From Nocardia vermiculata NBRC 100427 (GTDB lineage: Bacteria > Actinomycetota > Actinomycetes > Mycobacteriales > Mycobacteriaceae), in assembly GCF_001613265.1 (NCBI RefSeq), contig NZ_BDCA01000017.1, positions 99,086-163,085 on the forward strand: a stretch of DNA of 64,000 bases, written 5' to 3'. The first letter of the stretch is position 1. Every line of letters begins with the position of its first letter. A program made the position numbers and the translations under genes. Shown here piece after piece: positions 33,482-43,010 of this stretch. Below the pieces are notes generated by a model. The model was given only the letters and a program-made list of their open reading frames with translations, was not told the DNA's origin and did no database searches.

Positions 33482-34513
33482 ATGAGATATGCGCGCTGGG
33501 CGGCCACCGTGGCGGTACTGCTCACCGTCACCGCCTGTGGCTCCACCGGAACCGCGGGCGGTGATCTCGCTGTCGTCAATTGCGGTGAGCAGGCCCGGTT
33601 TCCGGCACCGGCGCAGCGCATGTTCGTCAACGACACCAATATGATCGCGATGACACTGGCACTGGGTGCGCAGGATTCGGTGGCGGCGGTCGCGGGCCTG
33701 CAGCAGGACATTCCCACCCTGCGCCGGCATTACGGTGATGTGGTGGACGGGCTGAACAATGTGGCACCGACCTCCCCGTCCCGCGAGACGGTCCTCGCCC
33801 AGCGACCGGATGTGATGGTGGCGGGCTGGAGCTACGGCTACAGCGAGGCCACCGGCCTGACTCCGGATGCGCTGCGCGCCAACGGAGTCGCGCCCTACAT
33901 TCTCACCGAGAGCTGCCGCCCGCAGGCCGGGCAACGGCAGCGTGGCACCACCGAGCCGTGGGCGGCGCTGCGCGAGGATCTGACGAATCTGGGTGCGATC
34001 ACCGGCCGCACCGAGCGCGCGGCACAGGTGAACGCCGAGATCGACGCGCGGGTACAGCGGCTGCGATCGGCGCCCCGGGCCGCTGAAGCACAGCAGGCGC
34101 CGACGGTCTTCGTCTTCGACACCGCGAGCGACACCGTCTTCTCCAGCGGCAAGTTCGGTGGGCCCCACGCGGTACTGGAGGCCGCGGGCGCCCGCAACGC
34201 GCTGGGCGATGTGCCCGACACCTGGACCGCGGTGTCGTGGGAGCGCCTGGCCACCGCCGATCCCGACGCCATCGTCTTCGTCGACTACCCGGGCCAGACC
34301 TTCCAGGAGAAGATCGACGCACTGCGTGCCAAACCGGGAATCAACCGGCTGCGGGCGGTCACCGAACAGCGCTTCCTGAATCTGCCGTACGTGTTGTGGA
34401 CCTCGAGCCCGCTCAATGTCGACGCCGCCGAGCAGGTCCGGGCGCAACTCGAACGATGGAACCTGCTGCCACCGTCGGGGATCCGGCCGGAGTTCGACGA
34501 CGCGGTCCGGTGA
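33482..34513 (+). CDS. btuF: Periplasmic-binding lipoprotein, probable corrinoid-binding
   Basis: A 343-residue class III substrate-binding protein of the FepB/BtuF type. The N-terminus is a lipoprotein signal (RWAATVAVLLTVTACGST, Cys at about residue 18), so Lgt and LspA would anchor it. Fold motifs are LALGAQDSVAAVAG, RPDVMVAGW, DAIVFVDYPG and NVDAAEQVRAQLE. The ATG at 33482 lies 4 nt after the ATPase stop and follows AAAGG; an ATG at 33467 is in frame but would start inside the ATPase gene. It converges on a hydrolase gene with a 4-nt gap. Ligand assignment depends on the riboswitch. Confidence 0.85.
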   Translation: MRYARWAATVAVLLTVTACGSTGTAGGDLAVVNCGEQARFPAPAQRMFVNDTNMIAMTLALGAQDSVAAVAGLQQDIPTLRRHYGDVVDGLNNVAPTSPSRETVLAQRPDVMVAGWSYGYSEATGLTPDALRANGVAPYILTESCRPQAGQRQRGTTEPWAALREDLTNLGAITGRTERAAQVNAEIDARVQRLRSAPRAAEAQQAPTVFVFDTASDTVFSSGKFGGPHAVLEAAGARNALGDVPDTWTAVSWERLATADPDAIVFVDYPGQTFQEKIDALRAKPGINRLRAVTEQRFLNLPYVLWTSSPLNVDAAEQVRAQLERWNLLPPSGIRPEFDDAVR

Positions 34514-34517
34514 GCGC

Positions 34518-35663
34518 TCAGCCCGCCGTGGCGCCCTGCTCGGAGTGCACCAACGCGATGAACGGCACGATCCGCTGGGTGATCACGGTGTTGTACTCGC
34601 GCGGATGCTGGCGCGGATCGGCGTGCCCGGTGCGGCGGGTCAGCACGACCAGGAGGTGGCCGTTCACGCCGCCGACCGTGTCGATGAGCACGCGGTGGGT
34701 GTATTCGTCGTCGACGACGGCATCCCGGTAGGGGTTGTGTGGGCGGATGAACGCGACTGCCGGTGGCGGTTTGCGACCGGCGGGTTCGGAGACCGAACGC
34801 AGATCGTCGACCGCGCCGCTGGCGACGATGGTCTTGAACTGGTCTTCGATCAGCCCGTTACTTGCGGCGTCGGTGTTGGCGATCTTCTCCCGCATCACGT
34901 CGCCGACCGTGTCCCACAGCGCGTCCATCCGGATCCCGGGTGGATCGGACCCGTCATCAATGAACTGTTCGCGGCGGGCATAGGTTTCGGCGAGCAGCCG
35001 CAGGCCCCGGCTTTCCCGCGCGCCGGGAAACCAGCCGAACCAGCGCAGCAGATCCTCACCGGCGTCCCGGCTCTCGGGCCGCACCGCGGACAGATTCACC
35101 GGCGTACAGTCCAGAATCACCGCCGACAGGGTGCGACTGCTGTGCCGGTGGATGTGTTTGGCGATCTCGAGTGCGATCACCCCGCCCATGCTGTGGCCGA
35201 CCAGGACGACGTTGCGGATGCGGGCCGATTCGGTGACCCGGATGATGAGGTCGCTGATGACCTTGGTGTCGATACCGGTGTTGTCGTATCGCACCGCCCA
35301 CACCGATCCGAGCGCCCGCAGCGACGGCAGGGCGCGGGCGGTATCGGAGGCGTCCAGCGTGCCCAGGCCGGTCATATCGAATACCGCGGTATCGCGCCGG
35401 GCCGGATCCTCGGGGCCCGCGATCGGCAGCACAGCGGGATCGGTGCGGGCCAGACGGGCCTGCTCCGGAACCACGTCGTAGTGCCAGTACTGAGCGAACA
35501 ACACCAGCACGACGAGCGGAATCAGCAGCAGTCGCAACAGCACCCGCCGGGTGCGGCCGAGCGCACGCCACCGATGTCCGGTTCCGGTTTCGGTCAGCCG
35601 GGCCCGCCGGTGCGCATTGTCGTAATCCGCGACCGTGGACGGGTGCCGGGGCTCGATGGACAT
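34518..35663 (-). CDS. Membrane-anchored alpha/beta hydrolase
   Basis: A 381-residue protein with one N-terminal membrane helix (VLLRLLLIPLVVLVLFAQYW, about 42-61), so the catalytic part faces outward or stays membrane-bound. The nucleophile elbow is VVLVGHSMGGVIA. The oxyanion strand resembles VWAVRYDNTG. Acid and histidine candidates are IRPHNPYRD and GGVNGHLLV. Substrate is unknown; esterase or lipase activity is likely. The ATG at 35663 is chosen because TACAGT lies 8 nt upstream; an ATG two codons earlier is possible. Confidence 0.82.
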   Translation of the reverse strand: MSIEPRHPSTVADYDNAHRRARLTETGTGHRWRALGRTRRVLLRLLLIPLVVLVLFAQYWHYDVVPEQARLARTDPAVLPIAGPEDPARRDTAVFDMTGLGTLDASDTARALPSLRALGSVWAVRYDNTGIDTKVISDLIIRVTESARIRNVVLVGHSMGGVIALEIAKHIHRHSSRTLSAVILDCTPVNLSAVRPESRDAGEDLLRWFGWFPGARESRGLRLLAETYARREQFIDDGSDPPGIRMDALWDTVGDVMREKIANTDAASNGLIEDQFKTIVASGAVDDLRSVSEPAGRKPPPAVAFIRPHNPYRDAVVDDEYTHRVLIDTVGGVNGHLLVVLTRRTGHADPRQHPREYNTVITQRIVPFIALVHSEQGATAG

Positions 35664-35671
35664 CCCCATCC

Positions 35672-35677
35672 ACTGTA
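35672..35677 (-). promoter_or_regulatory. Leaderless -10 box of the membrane hydrolase gene
   Basis: TACAGT, 8 nt, ATG (35661-35663). It supports the second of two nearby ATG codons. Confidence 0.4.
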
Positions 35678-35723
35678 AGGGCGTCGACGGCTCGCGCCTG
35701 CCGTCGACCGGGGCGTCCTCGAG

Positions 35724-36062
35724 TCACCGGGAGTCGTCGAGTAACTGACGTGGTGCGGCCTGGCGCCACGAGTCCGCGACGATCGCCTGCAGTTCCGCGC
35801 GATCGTCCAGGGCCTCGAGACGCACCCGTACCCACGCGTTTCCGGCCTCGTGCGCGGCGATCCAGAATTTCTCCGGCTCGGCCACCACCAGTTCGTCCCG
35901 GTCGATGATCGGGCAGCGCACCGCCATCGAGGTCTCCCCCTCGGGCAGTGTCAGAAACAATTTGCCCGCCACCCGGAACGTCGGCATCCCCCAGGCGAAC
36001 TGCTCCGACACCTGCGCGAGTGTCAGGGCATAGTCGCGCACGTCCTCCCCGGTAGTACTCAT
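35724..36062 (-). CDS. MmcQ/YjbR-family protein
   Basis: A 112-residue protein of the MmcQ/YjbR (CyaY-like fold) family. Characteristic segments are SEQFAWGMPTFRVAGKLFLTL, AVRCPIIDRDELVVAEPEKFW, NAWVRVRLEALDD and the C-terminal VADSWRQAAPRQLL. Family members are small, often called DNA-binding, with no settled function. The ATG at 36062 starts MSTTGEDVRDYAL; an ATG three codons earlier is in frame. It lies 77 nt after bioD on the same strand and could be the last gene of bioF-bioD. Confidence 0.85.
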   Translation of the reverse strand: MSTTGEDVRDYALTLAQVSEQFAWGMPTFRVAGKLFLTLPEGETSMAVRCPIIDRDELVVAEPEKFWIAAHEAGNAWVRVRLEALDDRAELQAIVADSWRQAAPRQLLDDSR

Positions 36063-36139
36063 GACCGGCATACTGCCACGCACCACCGACAGGATCGCCG
36101 TCCCGGAATGCGCACTCGGATCGGCCCGTCCGTGCCGGT

Positions 36140-36820
36140 TCATCCGAGGTAGCGGCGACTCCAGTCCGGATCGAACCAGTCCGCGGCGGTGCCGGCGAAA
36201 CGATCGGGTGTCCATCCGCCGGCGCCCTCGGGTACGGCGCCGACGATCGGGACTTCGGTTACCGCCGGCAGGTCGGTGCGGTTGCATTCGGCGGCGAGGT
36301 CCGGGGCGCTCGGCCAGGAGCCGATGATCACACCGGCGCACGGCACCCCGGCGGCAGTGAGCGCGCGCGTGGTGAGTTCGGTGTGATTGAGCGTGCCCAG
36401 CCCGGCGGCGGCCACCACCACCACCGGTGCGGCGAGCTTCTGTGCCAGATCCAGGAGGGTGAACTCCCCCATCCGCACCAGCAGCCCGCCCGCGCCCTCG
36501 ATCAGGGTGAGGTCGGCGTCGGCCAGTTCGTCGATTCCGGCGACCGTCTCGTCGAGGGTGAGCAACGGCCGCCCGCATCGGCGAGCCGCGGTATCGGGAG
36601 CCAGCGGGTCGGGATAGCGGGCGAACTCGGCCGTGCGGGTGACACCGGACAGCCGGCTGATCACCGCGAGGTCACCGGGGTCGCCGGGACCCGTCCCGGT
36701 CTGGGCAGGCTTGCACACTGCCACGCTGCGGCCGGTGGCGCCGGCCGCCGCGGCGAGTGCCGCGGTGGCGATGGTCTTCCCCACATCGGTCGAGGTGCCG
36801 GTGATGATGAGGCGGGTCAT
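36140..36820 (-). CDS. bioD: Dethiobiotin synthetase
   Basis: ATP-dependent enzyme that carboxylates 7,8-diaminopelargonate to dethiobiotin. It has 226 residues. The P-loop is GTSTDVGKT at the N-terminus, substrate lysine and threonine lie in CKPAQTGTG, and IEGAGGLLVRM is the second metal and ATP motif. The ATG overlaps the bioF stop by ATGA. Expression is driven from the BioQ-controlled bioF promoter. Confidence 0.97.
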   Translation of the reverse strand: MTRLIITGTSTDVGKTIATAALAAAAGATGRSVAVCKPAQTGTGPGDPGDLAVISRLSGVTRTAEFARYPDPLAPDTAARRCGRPLLTLDETVAGIDELADADLTLIEGAGGLLVRMGEFTLLDLAQKLAAPVVVVAAAGLGTLNHTELTTRALTAAGVPCAGVIIGSWPSAPDLAAECNRTDLPAVTEVPIVGAVPEGAGGWTPDRFAGTAADWFDPDWSRRYLG

Positions 36821-37992
36821 GCCGGTATCGATTCCTGTCGTCGCTCGGGCGGGCCGGCACGGCGCGCGGTCCGCAGCACCTCGCCGAGAACGTCTGCGAT
36901 GGTTCGCATCTCGGCGTCGGCCAGATCAGCGCGTGCGGTCAGGCGTAGCCGTGAGGTGCCCTCCGGCACCGACGGCGGACGGAAGCAGCCGACGGCGAGG
37001 CCGCGGGCCCGGCACTGCTGTGCCGCCTCGTAGGCGACGGGTGCCCGGCCCAGTACCACCGACACGACCGCGGAATCCGGGGCCGGCACCTCGCTCGCCC
37101 GGGCGAGTTCGGCGGCGCGGGTCAGTACTCGACCGGCCAGTGCCGGTTCCGCACGCAGTAATCCCAGCGCCGCATGCGCGGCCCCCACCGCGGCCGGTGC
37201 CAGTCCGGTATCGAAGATGAAGGTGCGGGCGGTGTCGATCAGATGTGCACGCACCCGTTCCTCGCACAGCACCACACCGCCCTGGGCGCCGAGAGCTTTC
37301 GACAGGGTGGCGGTGACGATCAGATCGGGTTCGCCGGCCAGACCGAGTTCGTGCACCAGTCCGCGCCCGCCGCCACCACGCACCCCGAGGCCGTGTGCCT
37401 CGTCGACGATCAGGATCGCACCACGGGCCCGCACCACCCGGTGCAATTCCCGCAGCGGGGCGAGATCACCGTCGGCGCTGAACACCGAATCGGTGAGGAC
37501 CACGGCGCGCTGTTCGGTGCGCTCGGCCAGCAAACGGTCGACCGCCTGCACGTCACGGTGCGGGGCGATCTCCACCCGCGCTCGCGAGAGGCGGCACGCG
37601 TCGACCAACGAGGCGTGGCTCCCCGCATCGGAGACGACCAGCGAGCCACGTCCGGCGAGGGCCGTCACCACGCCCAGGTTGGCCGCATATCCGGAGGCGA
37701 AGACCAATCCCGCCTGCGCACCGGTGAAATCGGCCAGATCGGCCTCGAACTCCTCGTGCGCGACGGTCGTCCCGGTGACCAGCCGTGACCCGGTGGATCC
37801 GGTCCCCCAGGTGCGCACGGCCGCAACGGCGGCCTCGATCACCGCGGGATGGCGGGACAGGCCCAGGTAGTCGTTGGAGGCGAGGTCGATGAGATCGCTG
37901 TGTGCCGGGCGTGCCCGCAACTGCCGCCGCAACCCGGCGCGCACCCGCGCACCTGCACGCTCGTCCAGCCAGCCCAACGGATCCTCGGTCAC
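36817..37992 (-). CDS. bioF: 8-amino-7-oxononanoate synthase
   Basis: PLP enzyme that joins pimeloyl-ACP/CoA with alanine to form KAPA. It has 391 residues. Motifs are DLASNDYLGLSRHP, GTGSTGSRLVTG, FASGYAANLGV, DAGSHASLVDACRLS, IVDEAHGLGVRG and the PLP lysine in TATLSKALGAQGG. The GTG at 37990-37992 is chosen because it gives the family N-terminus and a TATGCT box lies 8 nt upstream; the longer frame before it is not conserved in character. A BioQ operator sits just upstream of that box. It overlaps bioD by ATGA. Confidence 0.97.
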   Translation of the reverse strand: MTEDPLGWLDERAGARVRAGLRRQLRARPAHSDLIDLASNDYLGLSRHPAVIEAAVAAVRTWGTGSTGSRLVTGTTVAHEEFEADLADFTGAQAGLVFASGYAANLGVVTALAGRGSLVVSDAGSHASLVDACRLSRARVEIAPHRDVQAVDRLLAERTEQRAVVLTDSVFSADGDLAPLRELHRVVRARGAILIVDEAHGLGVRGGGGRGLVHELGLAGEPDLIVTATLSKALGAQGGVVLCEERVRAHLIDTARTFIFDTGLAPAAVGAAHAALGLLRAEPALAGRVLTRAAELARASEVPAPDSAVVSVVLGRAPVAYEAAQQCRARGLAVGCFRPPSVPEGTSRLRLTARADLADAEMRTIADVLGEVLRTARRAGPPERRQESIPA

Positions 37993-38000
37993 AGCTCGGA

Positions 38001-38006
38001 AGCATA
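38001..38006 (-). promoter_or_regulatory. Leaderless -10 box of bioF
   Basis: TATGCT, 8 nt, GTG (37990-37992). The BioQ palindrome begins 2 nt upstream, in the -35 to -10 spacer. Confidence 0.55.
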
Positions 38007-38008
38007 CT

Positions 38009-38021
38009 TGAACGCCGTTCA
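38009..38021. promoter_or_regulatory. BioQ operator of bioF-bioD
   Basis: TGAAC-GCC-GTTCA, identical in arms to the site at bioB/bioQ. It covers the promoter spacer of bioF, so bound repressor would exclude RNA polymerase. Confidence 0.85.
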
Positions 38022-38055
38022 GGGGTGCGTTCCGGGGCACCGGCGATACGGTCCG

Positions 38056-38094
38056 GCGCAGGCCGGCACGCGCGAGCGCCGCGCCGGCCTGCGC
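38056..38094 (-). terminator. Hairpin terminator after the FAD monooxygenase gene
   Basis: A perfect 12-bp stem (GCGCAGGCCGGC/GCCGGCCTGCGC) with a 15-nt loop lies 17 nt after the monooxygenase stop and before the BioQ-controlled bioF promoter. It should insulate bioF from upstream transcription. Confidence 0.65.
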
Positions 38095-38111
38095 GGTATC
38101 GGCGGCACCGA

Positions 38112-39386
38112 TCAGGCCGGTGGATACCAGTCCACCGCGCTGTCGAACGCCTGCAACATCGCACGATCCGGCATGCACCGCAGGGTCGTATCGCGTACCG
38201 TCACCGCCGGTCGCCACGACCACTGCGCTACGGATCCGATCAGCCGCGAACGCAGCGTGAGGGTACGGGTGCGCGGCCGGCGCAGCGTGTCGTAGGTCCG
38301 CAGCGCGGCCTCGAGCGGGCGGTCGGCGAGCACCGCGGCCAGCGTGACCGCATCCTCGAGCGCCTGATTCGCGCCCTGTCCGAGATTCGGTGTCATCGCA
38401 TGCGCGGCATCGCCGAGCACTGCGACGGGCCCACGGACGAGGGAGCCGAGCGGAGGCAGATCGTAGATGTCGTGACGCAGCACCTCATCGGGCGAGACCA
38501 GCTCGAGCAGGCGGGGAATCGGCTCGGGCCAGCCGCCGAAACGGCGTCGGAGCTCGGCGAATTCACCGTCCACCGCGTGCTGCCCCGCGGGTGCATCGGC
38601 CACACCGAACAGATAGACCCGCCCGTCGGGGAGCGGAACCACGCCGAAACGCTCACCGCTGCCGAAGAATTCGCCGCCCTCGCGCAGGGGCGTCGTCGGC
38701 GGCGTGACCATCCGCCACGCCGTATATCCCGCATAGCGCGGCGGTCGCGCCCCCGGGCGGACTGCGGCGCGCACCACGCTGCGCACCCCGTCCGCACCGA
38801 CGACCAGATCAGCGGTGTCCCACCCGGAATCATGATGTACGCGCACTGTCGCTGCAGCATCCGCGGCTGTCGCGGGCACGAGATCTTCGACCCGGCCCAC
38901 ACCCGGTCGAGCCGTAGCCGCGGCCCGGGAGCCGGTGCCGGAATGCGCCGTGCCGGCGCTACCGGTACGACTCCCCGGTGCAGCGTCGTCGCGGGCTCCG
39001 GCCGTGGCGACCCCGGTGACCGCCCGCCCGTAGTGCAACCGCTCGGGTTCGAGTGCACTGCGCAGGATGTCCAGCAGATCCGTGCGGTGCACCGCGACCA
39101 CCGATCCGTGCCGGGCGGCGAACGCCGCGGTATCGGTACGCGAGAGCCATCGCCCGGAGCGGTCCCGGATTCCGCCCGCGGTATCGATCATGGCCCGGGC
39201 CCGCACCGGGTCACCCAGTCCGAGCGCATCCAGCGCACGTAAACCGTTCGGCCACAGCGTCAATCCGGATCCCGCGTCGGCCGGCCCGCCGGCCCGCTCC
39301 CACACCTGCACGTCGTGTCCACGCCGTTGCAGGGCGATGCCCGCGGCCAGCCCGCCGATCCCCGCACCGACGACGATCACTCGCAT
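38112..39386 (-). CDS. FAD-dependent monooxygenase (PHBH type)
   Basis: A 424-residue group A flavin monooxygenase. FAD-binding motifs are VIVVGAGIGGLAAGIAL at the N-terminus, LVVGADGVRSVVR in the middle and GPVAVLGDAAHAMTPNLGQG near the C-terminus. Such enzymes hydroxylate aromatic or related substrates with NAD(P)H and oxygen. Between about residues 130 and 185 there is an unusual Ala/Gly/Thr/Ser-rich insert. The ATG follows GAAGGAG. The gene lies between bioA and bioF, but no biotin step needs this enzyme type, and it lacks a BioQ site of its own, so its substrate is open. Confidence 0.88.
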   Translation of the reverse strand: MRVIVVGAGIGGLAAGIALQRRGHDVQVWERAGGPADAGSGLTLWPNGLRALDALGLGDPVRARAMIDTAGGIRDRSGRWLSRTDTAAFAARHGSVVAVHRTDLLDILRSALEPERLHYGRAVTGVATAGARDDAAPGSRTGSAGTAHSGTGSRAAATARPGVGRVEDLVPATAADAAATVRVHHDSGWDTADLVVGADGVRSVVRAAVRPGARPPRYAGYTAWRMVTPPTTPLREGGEFFGSGERFGVVPLPDGRVYLFGVADAPAGQHAVDGEFAELRRRFGGWPEPIPRLLELVSPDEVLRHDIYDLPPLGSLVRGPVAVLGDAAHAMTPNLGQGANQALEDAVTLAAVLADRPLEAALRTYDTLRRPRTRTLTLRSRLIGSVAQWSWRPAVTVRDTTLRCMPDRAMLQAFDSAVDWYPPA

Positions 39387-39491
39387 ACCTACTCCTTCGG
39401 CTCGCCCGATCTCCGCCCAGCGAATCACAGCGCGCAGTGTGGTGCAGGCGCCGACCACCCGGCTGCGGGAGTCAGGGCTGCCGGACTCGCT

Positions 39492-40763
39492 TCACCCGGC
39501 GGCGGCTGTCGCGACGACACCTGCCGCGATGGTCGCGATATCGTCGGTGCTGCTGATGAACGGGGGCATGGTGTAGACCAGATTCCGGAACGGGCGCAAC
39601 CACACTCCCGCATCCACCGCCGCGCGGGTGGCGGCGACCATATCGATCGGCCGGTCCAGTTCCACCACGCCGATCGCACCGAGTACCCGGACATCGACGA
39701 CTCCGGGCAGCTCGCGGGCGGCCGCCAGCCCGGTCCGCAACCCGGTGTCGATCGCGGCGACCTCACCGGCCCAGTCGCGCGACAGCAACAACTCGATCGA
39801 GGCGACGGCGATCGCACACGCCAGCGGATTACCCATGAAGGTGGGCCCGTGCATCAGCCCGCCGTGTGCGGCACTGACCGTCTCGGCGATCCGGGTCGTG
39901 CACAGCGCGGCCGCCAGGCTCAGGTATCCGCCGGTGATGGCCTTGCCCACGCACATCACATCCGGTGCCACGCCCGCGGCGTCGGCCGCGAAAAGCGTTC
40001 CGGTGCGGCCGAATCCGGTGGCGATCTCGTCGAAGACCAGCAGCACCTCGTGTTCGTCGCACAGCCGGCGCAGTTCCCGCAGATAGCGCGGATGATGGAA
40101 GCGCATCCCGCCGGCCCCCTGGACGACCGGCTCCACGATGATCGCAGCGGTCTCGTGAGCGTGGGCGGCGACCAGCCGCTCCAGTTCCGCGACGTAGGCG
40201 GGATCGAACTCCGTGGGCGGCATCGGCGCGAAGATCTGCTCGGTGAGCACATCGGTCCACAGTGCATGCATCCCGCCCTCGGGATCACACACACTCATCG
40301 GGGTGAAGGTGTCGCCGTGATACCCGCCGCGCCAGGTGAACAGCCGCCGCTTGCCGGGTTTGCCGAGGGCTCGCCAGTACTGCAAGCACATCTTGGCCGC
40401 GACCTCCACCGACACCGATCCGGAGTCGCACAGGAACACCTTGTCGAGACCGTCGGGGGTCAGCTGCACCAGCAGTTGCGCCAGCCGGGCCGCCGGTTCG
40501 TGGGTGAGCCCGCCGAACATCACGTGGCTCATCCGTCCGGCCTGCTCGGCGAGTGCCGCGTCCAGGACGGGGTGCCGGTAGCCGTGCACGGCGGCCCACC
40601 AGGAACTCATGCCGTCGACCAGTTCGCGGCCGTCGGCCAGGGTGAGGCGGGTTCCGGCGGCGGAGGCGACCACCAGCGGCTCGGTGCCGGCCGGGAACCC
40701 GCCGTAGGGGTGCCAGACGTGCGCGGCGTCGAGCGCGGTGATCTGAGCGGCAGTCAGGGCCAC
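39492..40763 (-). CDS. bioA: Adenosylmethionine-8-amino-7-oxononanoate aminotransferase
   Basis: PLP enzyme that aminates KAPA to 7,8-diaminopelargonate using S-adenosylmethionine as amino donor. It has 423 residues. Motifs are WHPYGGF, GMSSWWAAVHGYRHP, CDSGSVSVEVAAKM, FTWRGGYHGDT, the aspartate in VFDEIATGFGRTG and the PLP lysine in CVGKAITGGYLSLA. The GTG at 40761-40763 has GAAGGG about 7 nt upstream. A BioQ palindrome lies 25 nt before the start. In M. tuberculosis bioA-bioF-bioD are contiguous; here a monooxygenase separates bioA from bioFD. Confidence 0.97.
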   Translation of the reverse strand: MALTAAQITALDAAHVWHPYGGFPAGTEPLVVASAAGTRLTLADGRELVDGMSSWWAAVHGYRHPVLDAALAEQAGRMSHVMFGGLTHEPAARLAQLLVQLTPDGLDKVFLCDSGSVSVEVAAKMCLQYWRALGKPGKRRLFTWRGGYHGDTFTPMSVCDPEGGMHALWTDVLTEQIFAPMPPTEFDPAYVAELERLVAAHAHETAAIIVEPVVQGAGGMRFHHPRYLRELRRLCDEHEVLLVFDEIATGFGRTGTLFAADAAGVAPDVMCVGKAITGGYLSLAAALCTTRIAETVSAAHGGLMHGPTFMGNPLACAIAVASIELLLSRDWAGEVAAIDTGLRTGLAAARELPGVVDVRVLGAIGVVELDRPIDMVAATRAAVDAGVWLRPFRNLVYTMPPFISSTDDIATIAAGVVATAAAG

Positions 40764-40787
40764 GGGGATCCCTTCACGAGACGGTCT

Positions 40788-40800
40788 TGAACATCGTTCA
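40788..40800. promoter_or_regulatory. BioQ operator of bioA
   Basis: TGAAC-ATC-GTTCA, extended to CTTGAAC-ATC-GTTCAAG (40786-40802), the most symmetrical of the three BioQ sites in the window. Confidence 0.85.
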
Positions 40801-40880
40801 AGTTAGCATCGCGCGGAATGCGGGCAGCAGGTGCGGTCCCGGACCCGCCCACCCGTCCACTCACCTCGGGGAGCGACGGT

Positions 40881-40886
40881 TACTGT
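40881..40886 (+). promoter_or_regulatory. Leaderless -10 box of glgX
   Basis: TACTGT, 6 nt, ATG at 40893. It lies about 80 nt from the bioA operator, in the divergent gap. Confidence 0.45.
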
Positions 40887-40892
40887 CGGTAT

Positions 40893-43006
<2,114 letters not shown>

Positions 43007-43010
<4 letters not shown>

